Of a stretch of DNA of 64,000 nt, positions 17,323 through 28,068 are shown piece after piece. The first letter of the stretch is position 1. The number at the start of each line of letters is the position of its first letter. Below the pieces are notes generated by a model that saw only the letters and a program-made list of their open reading frames with translations, was not told where the DNA came from and ran no database searches. Both the position numbers and the translations under genes were made by a program. Origin of the DNA: Atlantibacter hermannii (lineage in GTDB: Bacteria > Pseudomonadota > Gammaproteobacteria > Enterobacterales > Enterobacteriaceae); assembly GCA_900635495.1 (NCBI GenBank), contig LR134136.1, positions 3,782,001 to 3,846,000 on the forward strand, written 5' to 3'.

Positions 17323-20228
17323 ATGCCTTTTACACTTGGTCAACGTTGGATTAGCGACACGGAAAGCGAACTTGGATTAGGAACCGTGGTGGCGCTGGAT
17401 GCGCGTATGGTAACTTTGCTTTTCCCTGCAACCGGCGAAAACCGTCTGTATGCCCGTAATGATTCCCCTATCACCCGCGTGATGTTCAATCCCGGCGATA
17501 CCATTACCAGCCACGATGGCTGGCAGCTCAAAGTGGATGACGTCGCGGAAGAAAATGGCCTGCTTGCCTACACCGGGACGCGCCTCGACACCCAGGAAGC
17601 GAATGTCACCCTGCGTGAAGTGTTTCTCGACAGCAAACTGGTGTTCAGTAAACCTCAGGACCGCCTGTTTGCCGGGCAAATCGACCGTATGGATCGCTTT
17701 GCCCTGCGTTTTCGCGCCCGTCGCTATCAGAGCGAACAGTACCGGATGCCGTGGAGCGGCCTGCGCGGCCAGCGGACGAACCTGATCCCGCATCAGCTGC
17801 ATATCGCCAATGATGTGGGCCGTCGCCATGCGCCTCGCGTGCTGCTGGCGGACGAAGTGGGTCTGGGGAAAACCATCGAAGCCGGTATGATTATTCATCA
17901 GCAGCTGCTGGCGGGCGCGGCCGAACGCGTCCTGATCGTGGTGCCGGAAACCCTGCAACACCAGTGGCTGGTGGAAATGCTGCGCCGCTTCAATTTGCGT
18001 TTCGCGCTGTTTGATGACGATCGCTATGCCGAAGCCCAGCACGACGCCGAGAACCCCTTTGAAACCGAACAGTTAGTGATCTGCTCGCTGGATTTCGTTC
18101 GCCGCAACAAGCAGCGTCTGGAACACCTGTGTGAAGCAGAATGGGATCTGCTGGTGGTGGATGAAGCTCACCATCTGGTCTGGAGCGAAGCCGCGCCCAG
18201 CCGTGAGTATCTGGCGATTGAACAACTGGCGGCCCAGGTGCCTGGCGTGCTGCTGTTGACCGCAACCCCGGAGCAACTTGGCCTTGAAAGCCATTTCGCC
18301 CGCTTGCGCTTGCTCGATCCAAATCGCTTCCACGATTTCGAGCAGTTTGTCGAAGAACAGAAGAATTACCGCCCGGTGGCGGATGCCGTCGCCATGCTGC
18401 TGGCAGGTAAGCATCTTTCTGATGCCGAACTCAATACGCTGGGCGAGCTGATTGGCGAGCAGGATATCGAGCCACTGTTGCAGACAGCGAACAGTACCCG
18501 CGACGGCGCCGAAGCGGCGCGTCAGGAACTGATTTCTATGCTGCTGGACCGTCACGGCACCAGCCGCGTGCTGTTCCGTAACACCCGTAACGGCGTGAAA
18601 GGTTTTCCGAAGCGCGAACTGCATACCGTTAAGCTCCCGCTCCCGACCCAGTACCAGACGGCGATTAAAGTCTCCGGCATCATGGGCGCGCGTAAATCTG
18701 CTGAAGAACGCGCCCGCGACATGCTTTATCCGGAACAAATTTACCAGGAATTTGAAGGCGACACCGGCACCTGGTGGAACTTCGACCCGCGCGTTGAATG
18801 GTTGATGGGCTACCTGACCAGCCATCGCTCGCAGAAAGTGCTGGTGATTTGTGCCAAAGCGACGACGGCGTTGCAGCTTGAACAAGTGCTGCGCGAACGT
18901 GAAGGTATCCGTGCTGCGGTATTCCATGAGGGCATGTCCATCATCGAACGTGATCGTGCGGCCGCCTGGTTCTCCGAAGAAGACACCGGCGCGCAGGTGC
19001 TGCTGTGTTCTGAAATCGGTTCAGAAGGCCGTAACTTCCAGTTCGCCAGCCATCTGGTGATGTTCGATTTGCCGTTCAACCCGGATTTGCTGGAACAGCG
19101 TATTGGCCGTCTCGATCGTATTGGTCAGGCGCACGATATTCAGATCCTGGTGCCGTGGCTGGAAAAAACTGCACAGTCAGTGCTGGTGCGCTGGTATCAC
19201 GAAGGTCTTGATGCGTTTGAGCATACCTGCCCGACCGGCCGTACCATTTACGACAGCGTCTATAACGAACTGATTAACTACCTGGCTTCGCCGGAAGAAA
19301 CCGAGGGCTTCGACGAGCTGATCAAGTCCTGCCGCGAACAGCATGACGCGTTAAAAGCGCAGCTGGAACAGGGCCGCGACCGCCTGCTGGAGATCAATTC
19401 CAACGGCGGCGAACAGGCGCAGGCGCTGGCGGATTCCATCGCGCAACAGGATAACGATACCGGTCTGGTGAACTTCGCCATGAACCTGTTCGATATCATC
19501 GGCATCAACCAGGACGATCGCGGCGAGCATATGATTGTGCTGACCCCGTCCGATCATATGCTGCTGCCGGACTTCCCCGGTCTGCCGGAAGATGGCTGCA
19601 CCATCACCTTTAACCGTGATGTGGCGCTGTCCCGCGAAGATGCGCAGTTTATTACCTGGGAGCACCCGCTGATCCGCAATGGCCTGGATTTGATCCTGTC
19701 CGGCGATACCGGGAGCTGTGCGCTGTCGTTGTTGAAAAACAAAGCGTTGCCGGTGGGTACCTGCTGCTTGAGCTGATTTATGTGGTGGAAGCAAAAGCGC
19801 CGAAGCAACTGCAGCTTAACCGCTTCCTGCCGCCGACCCCTGTCCGCATGCTGGTGGACAAAAACGGCACTAACCTCGCGGCCCAGGTGGAATTCGAAAG
19901 CTTTAACCGCCAGCTCAGCGCGGTGAATCGCCATACCAGCAGTAAGCTGGTTAACGCTGTTCAGCAGGACGTGCATGCGATTTTGCAACTGGCGGAAAGC
20001 AAAGTGGAAAGCGCGGCTCAGGCGTTAATAAAAGCGGCGCGCGAAGAAGCGGACGAAAAACTGTCTGCTGAACTGTCGCGTCTCGAAGCGCTGAAAGCGG
20101 TCAACCCCAATATCCGCGACGACGAACTTGCGGCCATTGAGAGTAACCGCGAACAGGTGCTGGAAAGCCTTGACCAGGCAAGCTGGCGTCTTGACGCGCT
20201 GCGCCTGATCGTCGTCACGCATCAGTAA
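17323..20228 (+). CDS. rapA: RapA (HepA), RNA polymerase-recycling Swi2/Snf2 ATPase (frameshifted)
   Basis: Binds RNA polymerase core and frees stalled complexes. N-terminal Tudor-like domains come first, then the two RecA-like lobes: Walker A LLADEVGLGKTIEAGM at about 174-189, DEAH at about 280, LLTATPEQL near 310, and motif VI QRIGRLDRIGQ near 597. The frame breaks at the CC at 19760-19761; adding one C restores LPVGTLLLELIYVVEAKAPKQ. The corrected length is 968 residues, identical to E. coli RapA. As written it would lose the last ~150 residues. Confidence 0.95.
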
Positions 20229-20240
20229 TCGGGAAAACAC

Positions 20241-20917
20241 ATGCTGGAAGCCTATCATCCCTCTACCGACCCCTGGCTGGTCGTCCTGTATCAGGATGAC
20301 CACATCATGGTGGTCAACAAACCGAGCGGGCTGCTCTCTGTGCCGGGTCGGCTTGAAGAGCACAAGGACAGCGTGATGACGCGTATTCAGCGCGATTATC
20401 GCGCGCGGAATCGGTGCATCGTCTTGATATGGCTACCAGCGGCGTGATTGTGGTGGCGCTGACGAAGGCCGCTGAACGCGAACTGAAACGCCAGTTTCGC
20501 GAGCGCGAGCCGAGCAAGCAGTATGTTGCCCGGGTCTGGGGGCATCCGCCTGAAGAAGGGGTGGTGGATTTGCCGCTGATCTGCGACTGGCCGAACCGGC
20601 CAAAGCAGAAAGTGTGCTATGAAACCGGCAAGGCGGCACAAACTGAGTATCAGGTGCTGGAATACGGCGACGATAACACGGCGCGCGTGCTGCTCAAGCC
20701 AATCACCGGCCGTTCGCACCAGTTAAGGGTGCATATGCTGGCGTTGGGCCATCCGATTCTCGGGGACAGATTCTACGCAACGCCGGAAGCGCTGGCGATG
20801 GCGCCACGTCTGCTGTTGCATGCGCAGACCCTCACCATTACCCATCCTGCCTTCGGGAACGCCATGACGTTTCGCGCGCCGCTGACTTCTGACCCTGCGC
20901 CGTTGCTTTCTGCCTGA
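20241..20917 (+). CDS. rluA: RluA, dual-specificity 23S rRNA/tRNA pseudouridine synthase (frameshifted)
   Basis: Makes pseudouridine 746 in 23S rRNA and 32 in some tRNAs. The catalytic motif VHRLDMATSG (active Asp) is present, as are KPSGLLSVPGR upstream and GRSHQLRVHM downstream. The break lies at 20401-20408 (GCGCGCGG); one missing G would give RDYRAAESVHRLDMATSG. Corrected length is about 225 residues (E. coli 219). It follows rapA by 12 bases, as in E. coli. Its stop codon is inside a strong hairpin shared with convergent djlA. Confidence 0.93.
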
Positions 20918-20928
20918 AAGCAACGGCG
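20898..20928. terminator. Hairpin terminator between convergent rluA and djlA
   Basis: A 13-bp perfect stem (20898-20910 with 20916-20928, 5-base loop) contains the last rluA codons and its TGA stop (20915-20917). It is symmetrical, so it can end transcription from both sides, although neither side has a long T-run. Confidence 0.7.
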
Positions 20929-20945
20929 TTCCTGTTATGGAACCT

Positions 20946-21761
20946 TTATTTAAACCCTTTTGCGGTTTTGATGAGGTCGTACGCTTTCTGAATTTCCTGC
21001 GCTTTTTGCTTCGCCATCTGCATCATTTCCGGCGGCAGACCTTTCGCGACCAGTTTATCGGGGTGGTGTTCGCTCATCAGTTTCCGGTACGCCCGTTTGA
21101 TGGTGGTAGGTTCATCCCCCGGTTTTACGCCCAGCACGTTACACGCGTCTTCAAGGGTCGGCCCCTGTTGGGTTTGCTGCCACGGACCTTGCTGGTGCCC
21201 CTGCTGGCTGCCGCCGCTAAACTGCGCTCCCCCCTGCATCATGCGTAAGAACTGATCGAACTGCATGCGGGAGATGCCCAGCTCTTCGGCGATGACGTAC
21301 AGCACTTCACGTTCGTTAGGGTGCAGGGAACCGTCGGCGAACGCCGTCTGGATTTGAATTTCCAGAAACATCCGAATCAGATCGAAGCGGCCAAAACAGA
21401 TACCGCGCAGTTGGCGCATCTTCTCACGCAGCGGATAACCCGGCTCTTTACCCACACGAAACGCGTTTTGCGCCGCCGTGCGGGAATTACCGTGCAAATC
21501 CATACGATCCATAAATAAGGTCGCCATATGGATGTCGGCCTGCGTCACCCGGCCTTTGGATTTGGTCAGATGCCCCATGACTTCAAAAGTGGTACTGAAG
21601 AACAGCGATTGCCGCTGTTGCTGCGTACTGAAAAACGCCATCCGGCGGCTGCGCGCCTGGTCAAAGAAATGCCCGATAAGCAACCCTAAAACCACGCCCC
21701 AAAAGCCGCCGCCCATCATCAGGGCCATGGCCACGCCTACTATTTTTCCCCAATACTGCAT
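20946..21761 (-). CDS. djlA: DjlA, membrane-anchored DnaJ-like co-chaperone
   Basis: The 271-residue protein equals E. coli in length. One N-terminal membrane helix (residues ~7-31, glycine-rich) anchors it in the inner membrane. A central TerB-like helical domain covers ~50-180, then a Gln/Gly-rich linker, then a C-terminal J domain (~205-271) with the HPD motif in EHHPDKL. It stimulates DnaK ATPase and, when overproduced in E. coli, induces the Rcs system. Intact frame, divergent from lptD. Confidence 0.95.
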   Translation of the reverse strand: MQYWGKIVGVAMALMMGGGFWGVVLGLLIGHFFDQARSRRMAFFSTQQQRQSLFFSTTFEVMGHLTKSKGRVTQADIHMATLFMDRMDLHGNSRTAAQNAFRVGKEPGYPLREKMRQLRGICFGRFDLIRMFLEIQIQTAFADGSLHPNEREVLYVIAEELGISRMQFDQFLRMMQGGAQFSGGSQQGHQQGPWQQTQQGPTLEDACNVLGVKPGDEPTTIKRAYRKLMSEHHPDKLVAKGLPPEMMQMAKQKAQEIQKAYDLIKTAKGFK

Positions 21762-22121
21762 AGACTCCCCAAATCGTCAGGCTACAGGAAGGCACATCCC
21801 TTTTTCACGAGCAACGTACGCGGTAAATAAGGTCTTTTCGTCCGGCGTTGACGTCACGGTCAACTGCGGGACATCGCCTATAATTTGCTTTATCATACCC
21901 GTCATTCAAAGCCGTGCCTAACAAACAGGCTCGAAAGCGGGCAGGATTAATACTAGCGCTGTAGTGATGAGTAAGTTAGTCTCTGACCGTTTGCCGGCGC
22001 GATACCCTTTTGATTCTTTCAGGTCTCATTTGCGCTTCCGTGCGACCAGGCGCGTGACGCATTCTTGATCCTGAACGAAGACGGGGACAGGCCACTGATG
22101 ACGGAACAACGAATAACACGT
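21762..22121. other. djlA-lptD divergent intergenic region
   Basis: About 360 bases between divergent starts. Promoters for both genes must lie here. I looked for a sigma-E promoter, as known for E. coli lptD, and found a TCTGA at about 21981 but no convincing GGAACTT -35 partner. No gene, repeat or terminator seen. Confidence 0.4.
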
Positions 22122-24480
22122 ATGAATAAACGTATTCCCACCTTGCTGGCCACCATGATTGGCGCAGCCCTCTATAGCCAACACGGTATGGCTGCAGACC
22201 TCGCTTCACAATGTATGCTTGGCGTTCCGAGCTACAACCGTCCTCTGGTCGAAGGGGACCCGAACAGCCAGCCCGTTACCATTAATGCAGACAGCGCTAA
22301 AGGCGATTATCCGGATAATGCCGTGTTTGGCGGCAATGTGGATATTCAGCAGGGCAACAGCCGTCTGTTGGCCGACGAAGTGCAACTTCACCAGAAACAG
22401 GTTGAAGGGCAAGCGGATCCGGTGCGCACCGTTGATGCGCTGGGTAACGTGCATTACGACGATAATCAGGTGATTTTAAAAGGGCCAAAAGCCTGGTCGA
22501 ACCTGAATACCAAAGATACCAACGTCTGGGAAGGCGATTACCAGATGGTGGGCCGCCAGGGCCGCGGCACCGCGGATCTGATGAAACAGCGCGGCGAAAA
22601 CCGTTATACCATTCTGGAAAATGGCACCTTCACCTCCTGTCTGCCGGGTTCGGATACCTGGAGCGTGGTCGGGAGCGAAGTTATCCACGACCGTGAAGAA
22701 CAGGTCGCCGAAATCTGGAATGCGCGTTTTAAACTCGGTCCGGTACCGGTGTTCTACAGCCCGTATTTACAGTTGCCGGTAGGCGATAAGCGCCGTTCGG
22801 GCTTTTTGATCCCTAACGCCAAATACAGCACCAATAACGGCCTTGAGTTCACGCTGCCTTATTACTGGAATATCGCGCCGAACTTTGATGCCACCATCAC
22901 CCCGAACTACATGGAAAAACGCGGCACCCAGTGGCGCAACGAATTCCGCTACCTGACCCAGGCTGGCACGGGGTTAATGGAATTTGATTATCTGGGCTCC
23001 GATGACACCTTCCAGGACGAGCATCCGCGTGAAAGCGATAAGCACCGCTGGCTCTATTACTGGAACCACAGCGGGGTAATGGATCAGGTCTGGCGCTTTA
23101 ACGTTGACTTCACGAAAGTCAGCGATCCGTACTATTTCAACGACTTTAGTTCGACATACGGTTCAAGCACCGACGGTTACGCGACGCAGAAATTCAGCGC
23201 CGGATATGTTATCCAGAACTTTGATGCAACCGTCAGCACTAAAAAATTCCAGGTCTTTGATACCCAGGCAGGCAACACCTACGGCGCAGAACCGCAGCTG
23301 GACGTGAACTGGTACCAAAATGATGTTGGGCCGTTTGATACGCGTATCTACGCTCAGGCGGTGAAGTTTACCAACGTCAACAAAAACTACCCGGAAGCGA
23401 CCCGTCTGCATATTGAGCCGGTTATCAGTTTGCCGCTGTCCAACGACTGGGGCAGCATTAATACCGAAGCAAAACTGATGTCCACGCATTACCAGCAGGA
23501 CAACCTTGAGCACTTCCAGAATTACCTTGGCGGGAATAATGAAGCCGCCAATAAGCTTCAGGAATCGGTATCCCGCACCCTGCCGCAGTTCAAAGTCGAC
23601 GGCAAAATGGTGTTTGAGCGCGATATGAACTGGGCGGAAGGCTTTACGCAAACCCTGGAACCGCGTGCCCAGTATTTGTATGTGCCTTACCGTAATCAGA
23701 GCAGTATCAATAACTTCGACTCATCTTTATTGCAGTCTGACTATTCCGGCCTGTTCCGTGACCGTACTTACGGCGGTCTGGACCGTATAGCTTCAGCAAA
23801 CCAGGTGACCACTGGCGTTACCACGCGCATTTATGATGAAGAAGCGATTGAACGTTTTAACGTTTCCGTTGGTCAAATCTACTATTTCACCGAGTCCCGT
23901 ACCGGTGATGAAAATATCAACTGGGAAAAAGACAAGAAAACCGGCTCCATCCTGTGGGCGGCTGACACCTACTGGCGCATCTCCGATCGTTGGGGCCTGC
24001 GCGGCGGCGTTCAGTACGATACCCGTCTGGATAACGTCGCGACCGGCAGCAGCGCCATTGAATACCGTCGCGATGAAGACCGTTTAATGCAGTTGAACTA
24101 TCGCTATGCCAGCCCGGAATACATCCAGGCGACATTGCCTTTGTTCTCCCAATACAACCCAGTATAAAGACGGCGTCTCGCAGGTTGGCGTAACAGCGAG
24201 CTGGCCAATTGTCGATCGTTGGTCCGTTGTTGGTGCGTACTACTATGATACCAATGCGAAACAGTCTGCCGACCAGATGCTTGGCGTGCAGTACAGCTCC
24301 TGCTGTTATGCCATTCGCGTTGGGTATGAACGTAAAATCAACGGGTGGGAAAACGAACAGAGCAAGTACGACAATGTGTTTGGTTTCAACATCGAACTGC
24401 GTGGCCTGAGCTCGAACTACGGTCTCGGCACCCAACAGATGTTGCGTTCTAACATTCTGCCGTATCAAAGCTCTTTATAA
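22122..24480 (+). CDS. lptD: LptD, LPS-assembly outer membrane protein (frameshifted)
   Basis: Essential beta-barrel that, with LptE, inserts lipopolysaccharide into the outer leaflet. ATG 22122 gives MNKRIPTLLATMIGAAL with cleavage after GMA. The periplasmic LptA-like domain covers ~45-210 and the barrel the rest. All four cysteines of the two disulfides are visible: one in DLASQCMLG, one in TSCLPGS, and the pair SSCCYAIR. The frame breaks at about 24148-24150 (CCC); dropping one C restores ...TTQYKDGVSQVG and 785 residues (E. coli 784). The two last cysteines lie after the break, so an uncorrected product could not fold. Confidence 0.95.
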
Positions 24481-24583
24481 GCCTTGATGTGACCCTGCCT
24501 TAATCGGCTGCCGCCCTAGCAGGCAGCCGAAGCAGGACGGGGAAAATGTAATCCGCTTTGCGATTAATCATAATGGAAAAGGT

Positions 24584-25870
24584 ATGAAGAACTGGAAAAC
24601 GCTGCTTCTTGGTCTCACCCTGGTGGTGAACACCAGTTTCGCTGCGCCGCAGGTTGTCGATAAAGTAGCAGCCGTCGTGAATAACGGCGTGGTACTGGAA
24701 AGTGACGTTGATGGTCTGATGCAGTCTGTTAAATTGAATGCCAGCCAGGCTGGTCAGCAGCTTCCTGATGACGCCACGTTGCGCCATCAGATTCTGGAAC
24801 GTCTGATCATGGATCAGATCCTGCTGCAAATGGGCCAGAAAATGGGCGTCAAAATTAGCGACGAACAGCTCGACCAGGCGATCGCTAACATCGCGAAGCA
24901 GAACAACATGACGCTGGATCAGATGCGTAGCCGTCTGGCCTATGACGGTCTGAATTACAACACCTACCGTAATCAGATCCGTAAAGAGATGACGATTTCC
25001 GAAGTGCGCAATAACGAAGTGCGTCGCCGTGTCACCGTCCTGCCGCAGGAAGTGGAATCGCTGGCCCAACAGGTGGGTAACCAGAACGATGCCAGCACGG
25101 AATTAAACCTGAGCCACATCCTGATCCCCCTGCCGGAAAACCCGACGGCGGACCAGGTAAGCGAAGCCGAAAGCCAGGCCCGCTCCATTGTCGATCAGGC
25201 TAAAAACGGCGGCGACTTTGGCAAACTGGCTATCGCCTATTCTGCCGATCAGCAGGCGCTGAAAGGCGGCCAGATGGGCTGGGGACGTATCCAGGAGCTG
25301 CCGTCGATCTTTGGTCAGGCGCTGAGCACGGCCAAAAAAGGCGATATCGTGGGCCCGATCCGTTCAGGCGTGGGTTTCCATATCCTGAAAGTGAACGATC
25401 TGCGTGGTCAGACGCAAAACATGTCTGTGACGGAAGTACATGCCCGCCACATTCTGTTGCGTCCGTCGCCGATCATGACTGACGACCAGGCTCGCGTGAA
25501 GCTGGAGCAGATTGCCGCAGACATTAAGAGCGGGAAAACCAGTTTCGCCGCCGCTGCGCGCGAATTCTCTCAGGATCCGGGCTCTGCCAACCAGGGCGGC
25601 GATATGGGTTGGTCAATGCCTGATGTTTACGATCCGGCATTCCGCGATGCGCTGATGAAACTGCAAAAAGGCCAGTTGAGCGCGCCGGTGCACTCCTCCT
25701 TTGGCTGGCATTTGATCGAGCTGATGGACACCCGTAACGTCGATAAAACCGATGCAGCTCAGAAAGATCGTGCTTACCGGATGCTGTTCAACCGTAAATT
25801 CTCGGAAGAAGCGGCAACCTGGATGCAGGAACAGCGCGCCAGCGCTTACGTAAAAATTCTGAGTAAATAA
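24584..25870 (+). CDS. surA: SurA, periplasmic chaperone / peptidyl-prolyl isomerase
   Basis: The 428-residue protein is equal to E. coli SurA. Signal peptide ~1-20 ends SFA before APQVVDKV. An N-terminal chaperone domain is followed by two parvulin domains, beginning near LNLSHILIPLP (~172) and VHARHILLRPSPI (~285), and a C-terminal helix. It escorts outer-membrane proteins, including LptD, to the BAM complex, so its position downstream of lptD is functional. The stop overlaps the pdxA start (TAATG). Confidence 0.97.
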   Translation: MKNWKTLLLGLTLVVNTSFAAPQVVDKVAAVVNNGVVLESDVDGLMQSVKLNASQAGQQLPDDATLRHQILERLIMDQILLQMGQKMGVKISDEQLDQAIANIAKQNNMTLDQMRSRLAYDGLNYNTYRNQIRKEMTISEVRNNEVRRRVTVLPQEVESLAQQVGNQNDASTELNLSHILIPLPENPTADQVSEAESQARSIVDQAKNGGDFGKLAIAYSADQQALKGGQMGWGRIQELPSIFGQALSTAKKGDIVGPIRSGVGFHILKVNDLRGQTQNMSVTEVHARHILLRPSPIMTDDQARVKLEQIAADIKSGKTSFAAAAREFSQDPGSANQGGDMGWSMPDVYDPAFRDALMKLQKGQLSAPVHSSFGWHLIELMDTRNVDKTDAAQKDRAYRMLFNRKFSEEAATWMQEQRASAYVKILSK

Positions 25871-26865
25871 TGACGAACACCTGGCGTGTGGTTATCACTC
25901 CCGGCGAACCCGCCGGGATTGGTCCGGAACTGGTCGCGATGCTGGCGCAACGCGACTGGCCCGTCGAACTGGTGGTCTGCGCCGACCCACAACTCCTGAT
26001 GGACCGCGCCAGCCTGCTCAACCTCCCTCTTACGCTCCACCCCTTTCAGCCCGATACACCGCCCCGTCCCCAACAACGTGGGTCGCTGACCGTACTGCCG
26101 GTTTCTCTGCGCGCCCCCTCGGTCGCCGGGCAACTGGAAGTGGCAAACAGTCACTATGTGGTGGAAACGCTGGCAAGAGCCTGCGACGGCTGTATTAACG
26201 GTGAGTTCGCTGCACTCATTACCGGCCCGGTGCATAAAGGGATTATTAATGATGCAGGTATCCCGTTTACCGGCCATACCGAGTTCTTTGAAGAGCGCGC
26301 CCACAGCCATAAAGTGGTGATGATGCTGGCGACCGATACGCTGCGCGTGGCGCTTGCCACAACGCATTTGCCGCTGCGCGCCATCGCTGACGCCATCACC
26401 CCTGAACTGCTGCGCGAAATCATCACCATCCTGCACAGCGATCTGCAAACGAAATTCGGCATTGCGCAGCCGCGCATTCTGGTGTGCGGCCTGAATCCGC
26501 ACGCCGGCGAAGGCGGCCACATGGGTAGCGAAGAGATCGATATCCTGATCCCGGTACTCAATGAGATGCGCGCTAAAGGCATGGATCTGACCGGCCCGCT
26601 CCCGGCGGATACGCTGTTTCAGCCAAAGTATCTCGATCACGCCGATGCGGTGTTAGCGATGTACCACGATCAGGGCCTGCCCGTGCTAAAATACCAGGGT
26701 TTTGGCCGTGCGGTGAATATCACGCTCGGATTACCCTTTATTCGTACCTCGGTCGACCACGGCACCGCTCTGGAGCTGGCAGGCCTTGGGACTGCCGACG
26801 TGGGCAGTTTTATCACGGCGCTTAATCTCGCCACCAGCATGGTTTTTAACAGTAATAATCAATGA
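25870..26865 (+). CDS. pdxA: PdxA, 4-hydroxythreonine-4-phosphate dehydrogenase
   Basis: NAD-dependent step of pyridoxal 5'-phosphate synthesis; 331 residues (E. coli 329). Metal-binding histidines lie in TGHTEFFEERA, GLNPHAGEGGHMG and MYHDQGLPVLKYQGFG. ATG 25870 overlaps the surA stop and the 3' end overlaps rsmA by four bases, giving the coupled lptD-surA-pdxA-rsmA-apaGH series. Confidence 0.96.
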   Translation: MTNTWRVVITPGEPAGIGPELVAMLAQRDWPVELVVCADPQLLMDRASLLNLPLTLHPFQPDTPPRPQQRGSLTVLPVSLRAPSVAGQLEVANSHYVVETLARACDGCINGEFAALITGPVHKGIINDAGIPFTGHTEFFEERAHSHKVVMMLATDTLRVALATTHLPLRAIADAITPELLREIITILHSDLQTKFGIAQPRILVCGLNPHAGEGGHMGSEEIDILIPVLNEMRAKGMDLTGPLPADTLFQPKYLDHADAVLAMYHDQGLPVLKYQGFGRAVNITLGLPFIRTSVDHGTALELAGLGTADVGSFITALNLATSMVFNSNNQ

Positions 26866-27683
26866 ATAATCGAGTTCACCAGGGTCACTTAGCCCGTAAA
26901 CGTTTTGGGCAAAACTTTCTTAACGATCAATTTGTTATTGAGAGCATTGTCTCGGCCATTCACCCGCAAAAAGACCAGGCGATGGTAGAAATCGGCCCGG
27001 GCCTTGGCGCGTTAACCGAGCCGGTGGGCGAGCGTCTGGATAAGCTCACGGTCATCGAGCTGGACCGCGATCTGGCGGCCCGTCTGCAAACGCATCCGTT
27101 CCTGGCGCCTAAACTGACCATCTATCAGCAAGACGCCATGACCATGGACTTCGGCGAGCTGTCCCGCACGCTGGGCCAGCCGCTGCGCGTATTTGGCAAC
27201 TTGCCGTACAACATCTCCACGCCGCTGATGTTCCATCTCTTTAGCTATACTGATGCGATTGCAGATATGCACTTTATGCTGCAAAAAGAGGTCGTCAATC
27301 GTCTGGTTGCAGGGCCGAATAGTAAAGCGTATGGTCGGTTAAGCGTTATGGCGCAGTACTACTGTCAGGTAATTCCGGTGCTGGAAGTGCCGCCGACGGC
27401 CTTTACGCCGCCGCCCAAAGTGGATTCTGCCGTGGTGCGCCTGGTGCCTTACACCACGTTGCCGCATCCGGTGAAAGAGATCCGTTTGCTGAGCCGTATT
27501 ACCACCGAAGCGTTTAACCAACGCCGTAAAACCATCCGCAACAGCCTGGGCAATGTGTTCAGCATTGAGGCGTTGACGAGCATGGGGATTGATCCGGCGC
27601 TGCGTGCAGAAAATATTTCGGTCGCGCAATATTGCCAGTTAGCCAATTATTTAGCTGATAATCTGCCCTCGAAGGAGAGCTAA
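26862..27683 (+). CDS. rsmA: RsmA (KsgA), 16S rRNA adenine dimethyltransferase
   Basis: Dimethylates A1518 and A1519 of 16S rRNA. The 273 residues equal the E. coli length. The SAM-binding loop VEIGPGLGALTEP is at about residue 42 and the catalytic NLPYNISTPL motif at about 113. Loss of this gene gives kasugamycin resistance in E. coli. ATGA overlap with pdxA; apaG starts three bases after the stop. Confidence 0.97.
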   Translation: MNNRVHQGHLARKRFGQNFLNDQFVIESIVSAIHPQKDQAMVEIGPGLGALTEPVGERLDKLTVIELDRDLAARLQTHPFLAPKLTIYQQDAMTMDFGELSRTLGQPLRVFGNLPYNISTPLMFHLFSYTDAIADMHFMLQKEVVNRLVAGPNSKAYGRLSVMAQYYCQVIPVLEVPPTAFTPPPKVDSAVVRLVPYTTLPHPVKEIRLLSRITTEAFNQRRKTIRNSLGNVFSIEALTSMGIDPALRAENISVAQYCQLANYLADNLPSKES

Positions 27684-27686
27684 GCT

Positions 27687-28064
27687 ATGTTAGATTCGCC
27701 CCGTGTCTGTGTGCAGGTTCAAAGCGTTTACATCGAATCACAGTCTTCTCCTGATGAAGAGCGTTTCGTGTTCGCGTATACCGTAACAATCCGCAACCTG
27801 GGGCGAACGCCTGTTCAGCTGTTGGGCCGTTACTGGCTGATCACCAACGGAAATGGACGGGAAACAGAAGTTCAGGGCGAAGGGGTCGTCGGCGAACAGC
27901 CCCATATCGCGCCCGGTAGCGAATATCAGTACACCAGCGGCGCGGTCATCGAAACGCCGCTTGGCACCATGGAAGGCCATTATCAAATGGTGGATGAGCA
28001 AGGTAATACTTTCAGCGTCGCCATTCCCGTATTTCGTCTTTGCGTACCTACACTTATTCACTGA
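27687..28064 (+). CDS. apaG: ApaG, fibronectin type III-like protein (CorD)
   Basis: The 125-residue ApaG-domain protein has the E. coli length. Beta-sandwich landmarks are YTVTIRNLGRTPVQLLGRYW and the C-terminal GxMxGxY-type segment GTMEGHYQMVDEQG. The role is unclear; it has been tied to Co2+/Mg2+ tolerance. Part of the rsmA-apaG-apaH series. Confidence 0.94.
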   Translation: MLDSPRVCVQVQSVYIESQSSPDEERFVFAYTVTIRNLGRTPVQLLGRYWLITNGNGRETEVQGEGVVGEQPHIAPGSEYQYTSGAVIETPLGTMEGHYQMVDEQGNTFSVAIPVFRLCVPTLIH

Positions 28065-28068
28065 TACC

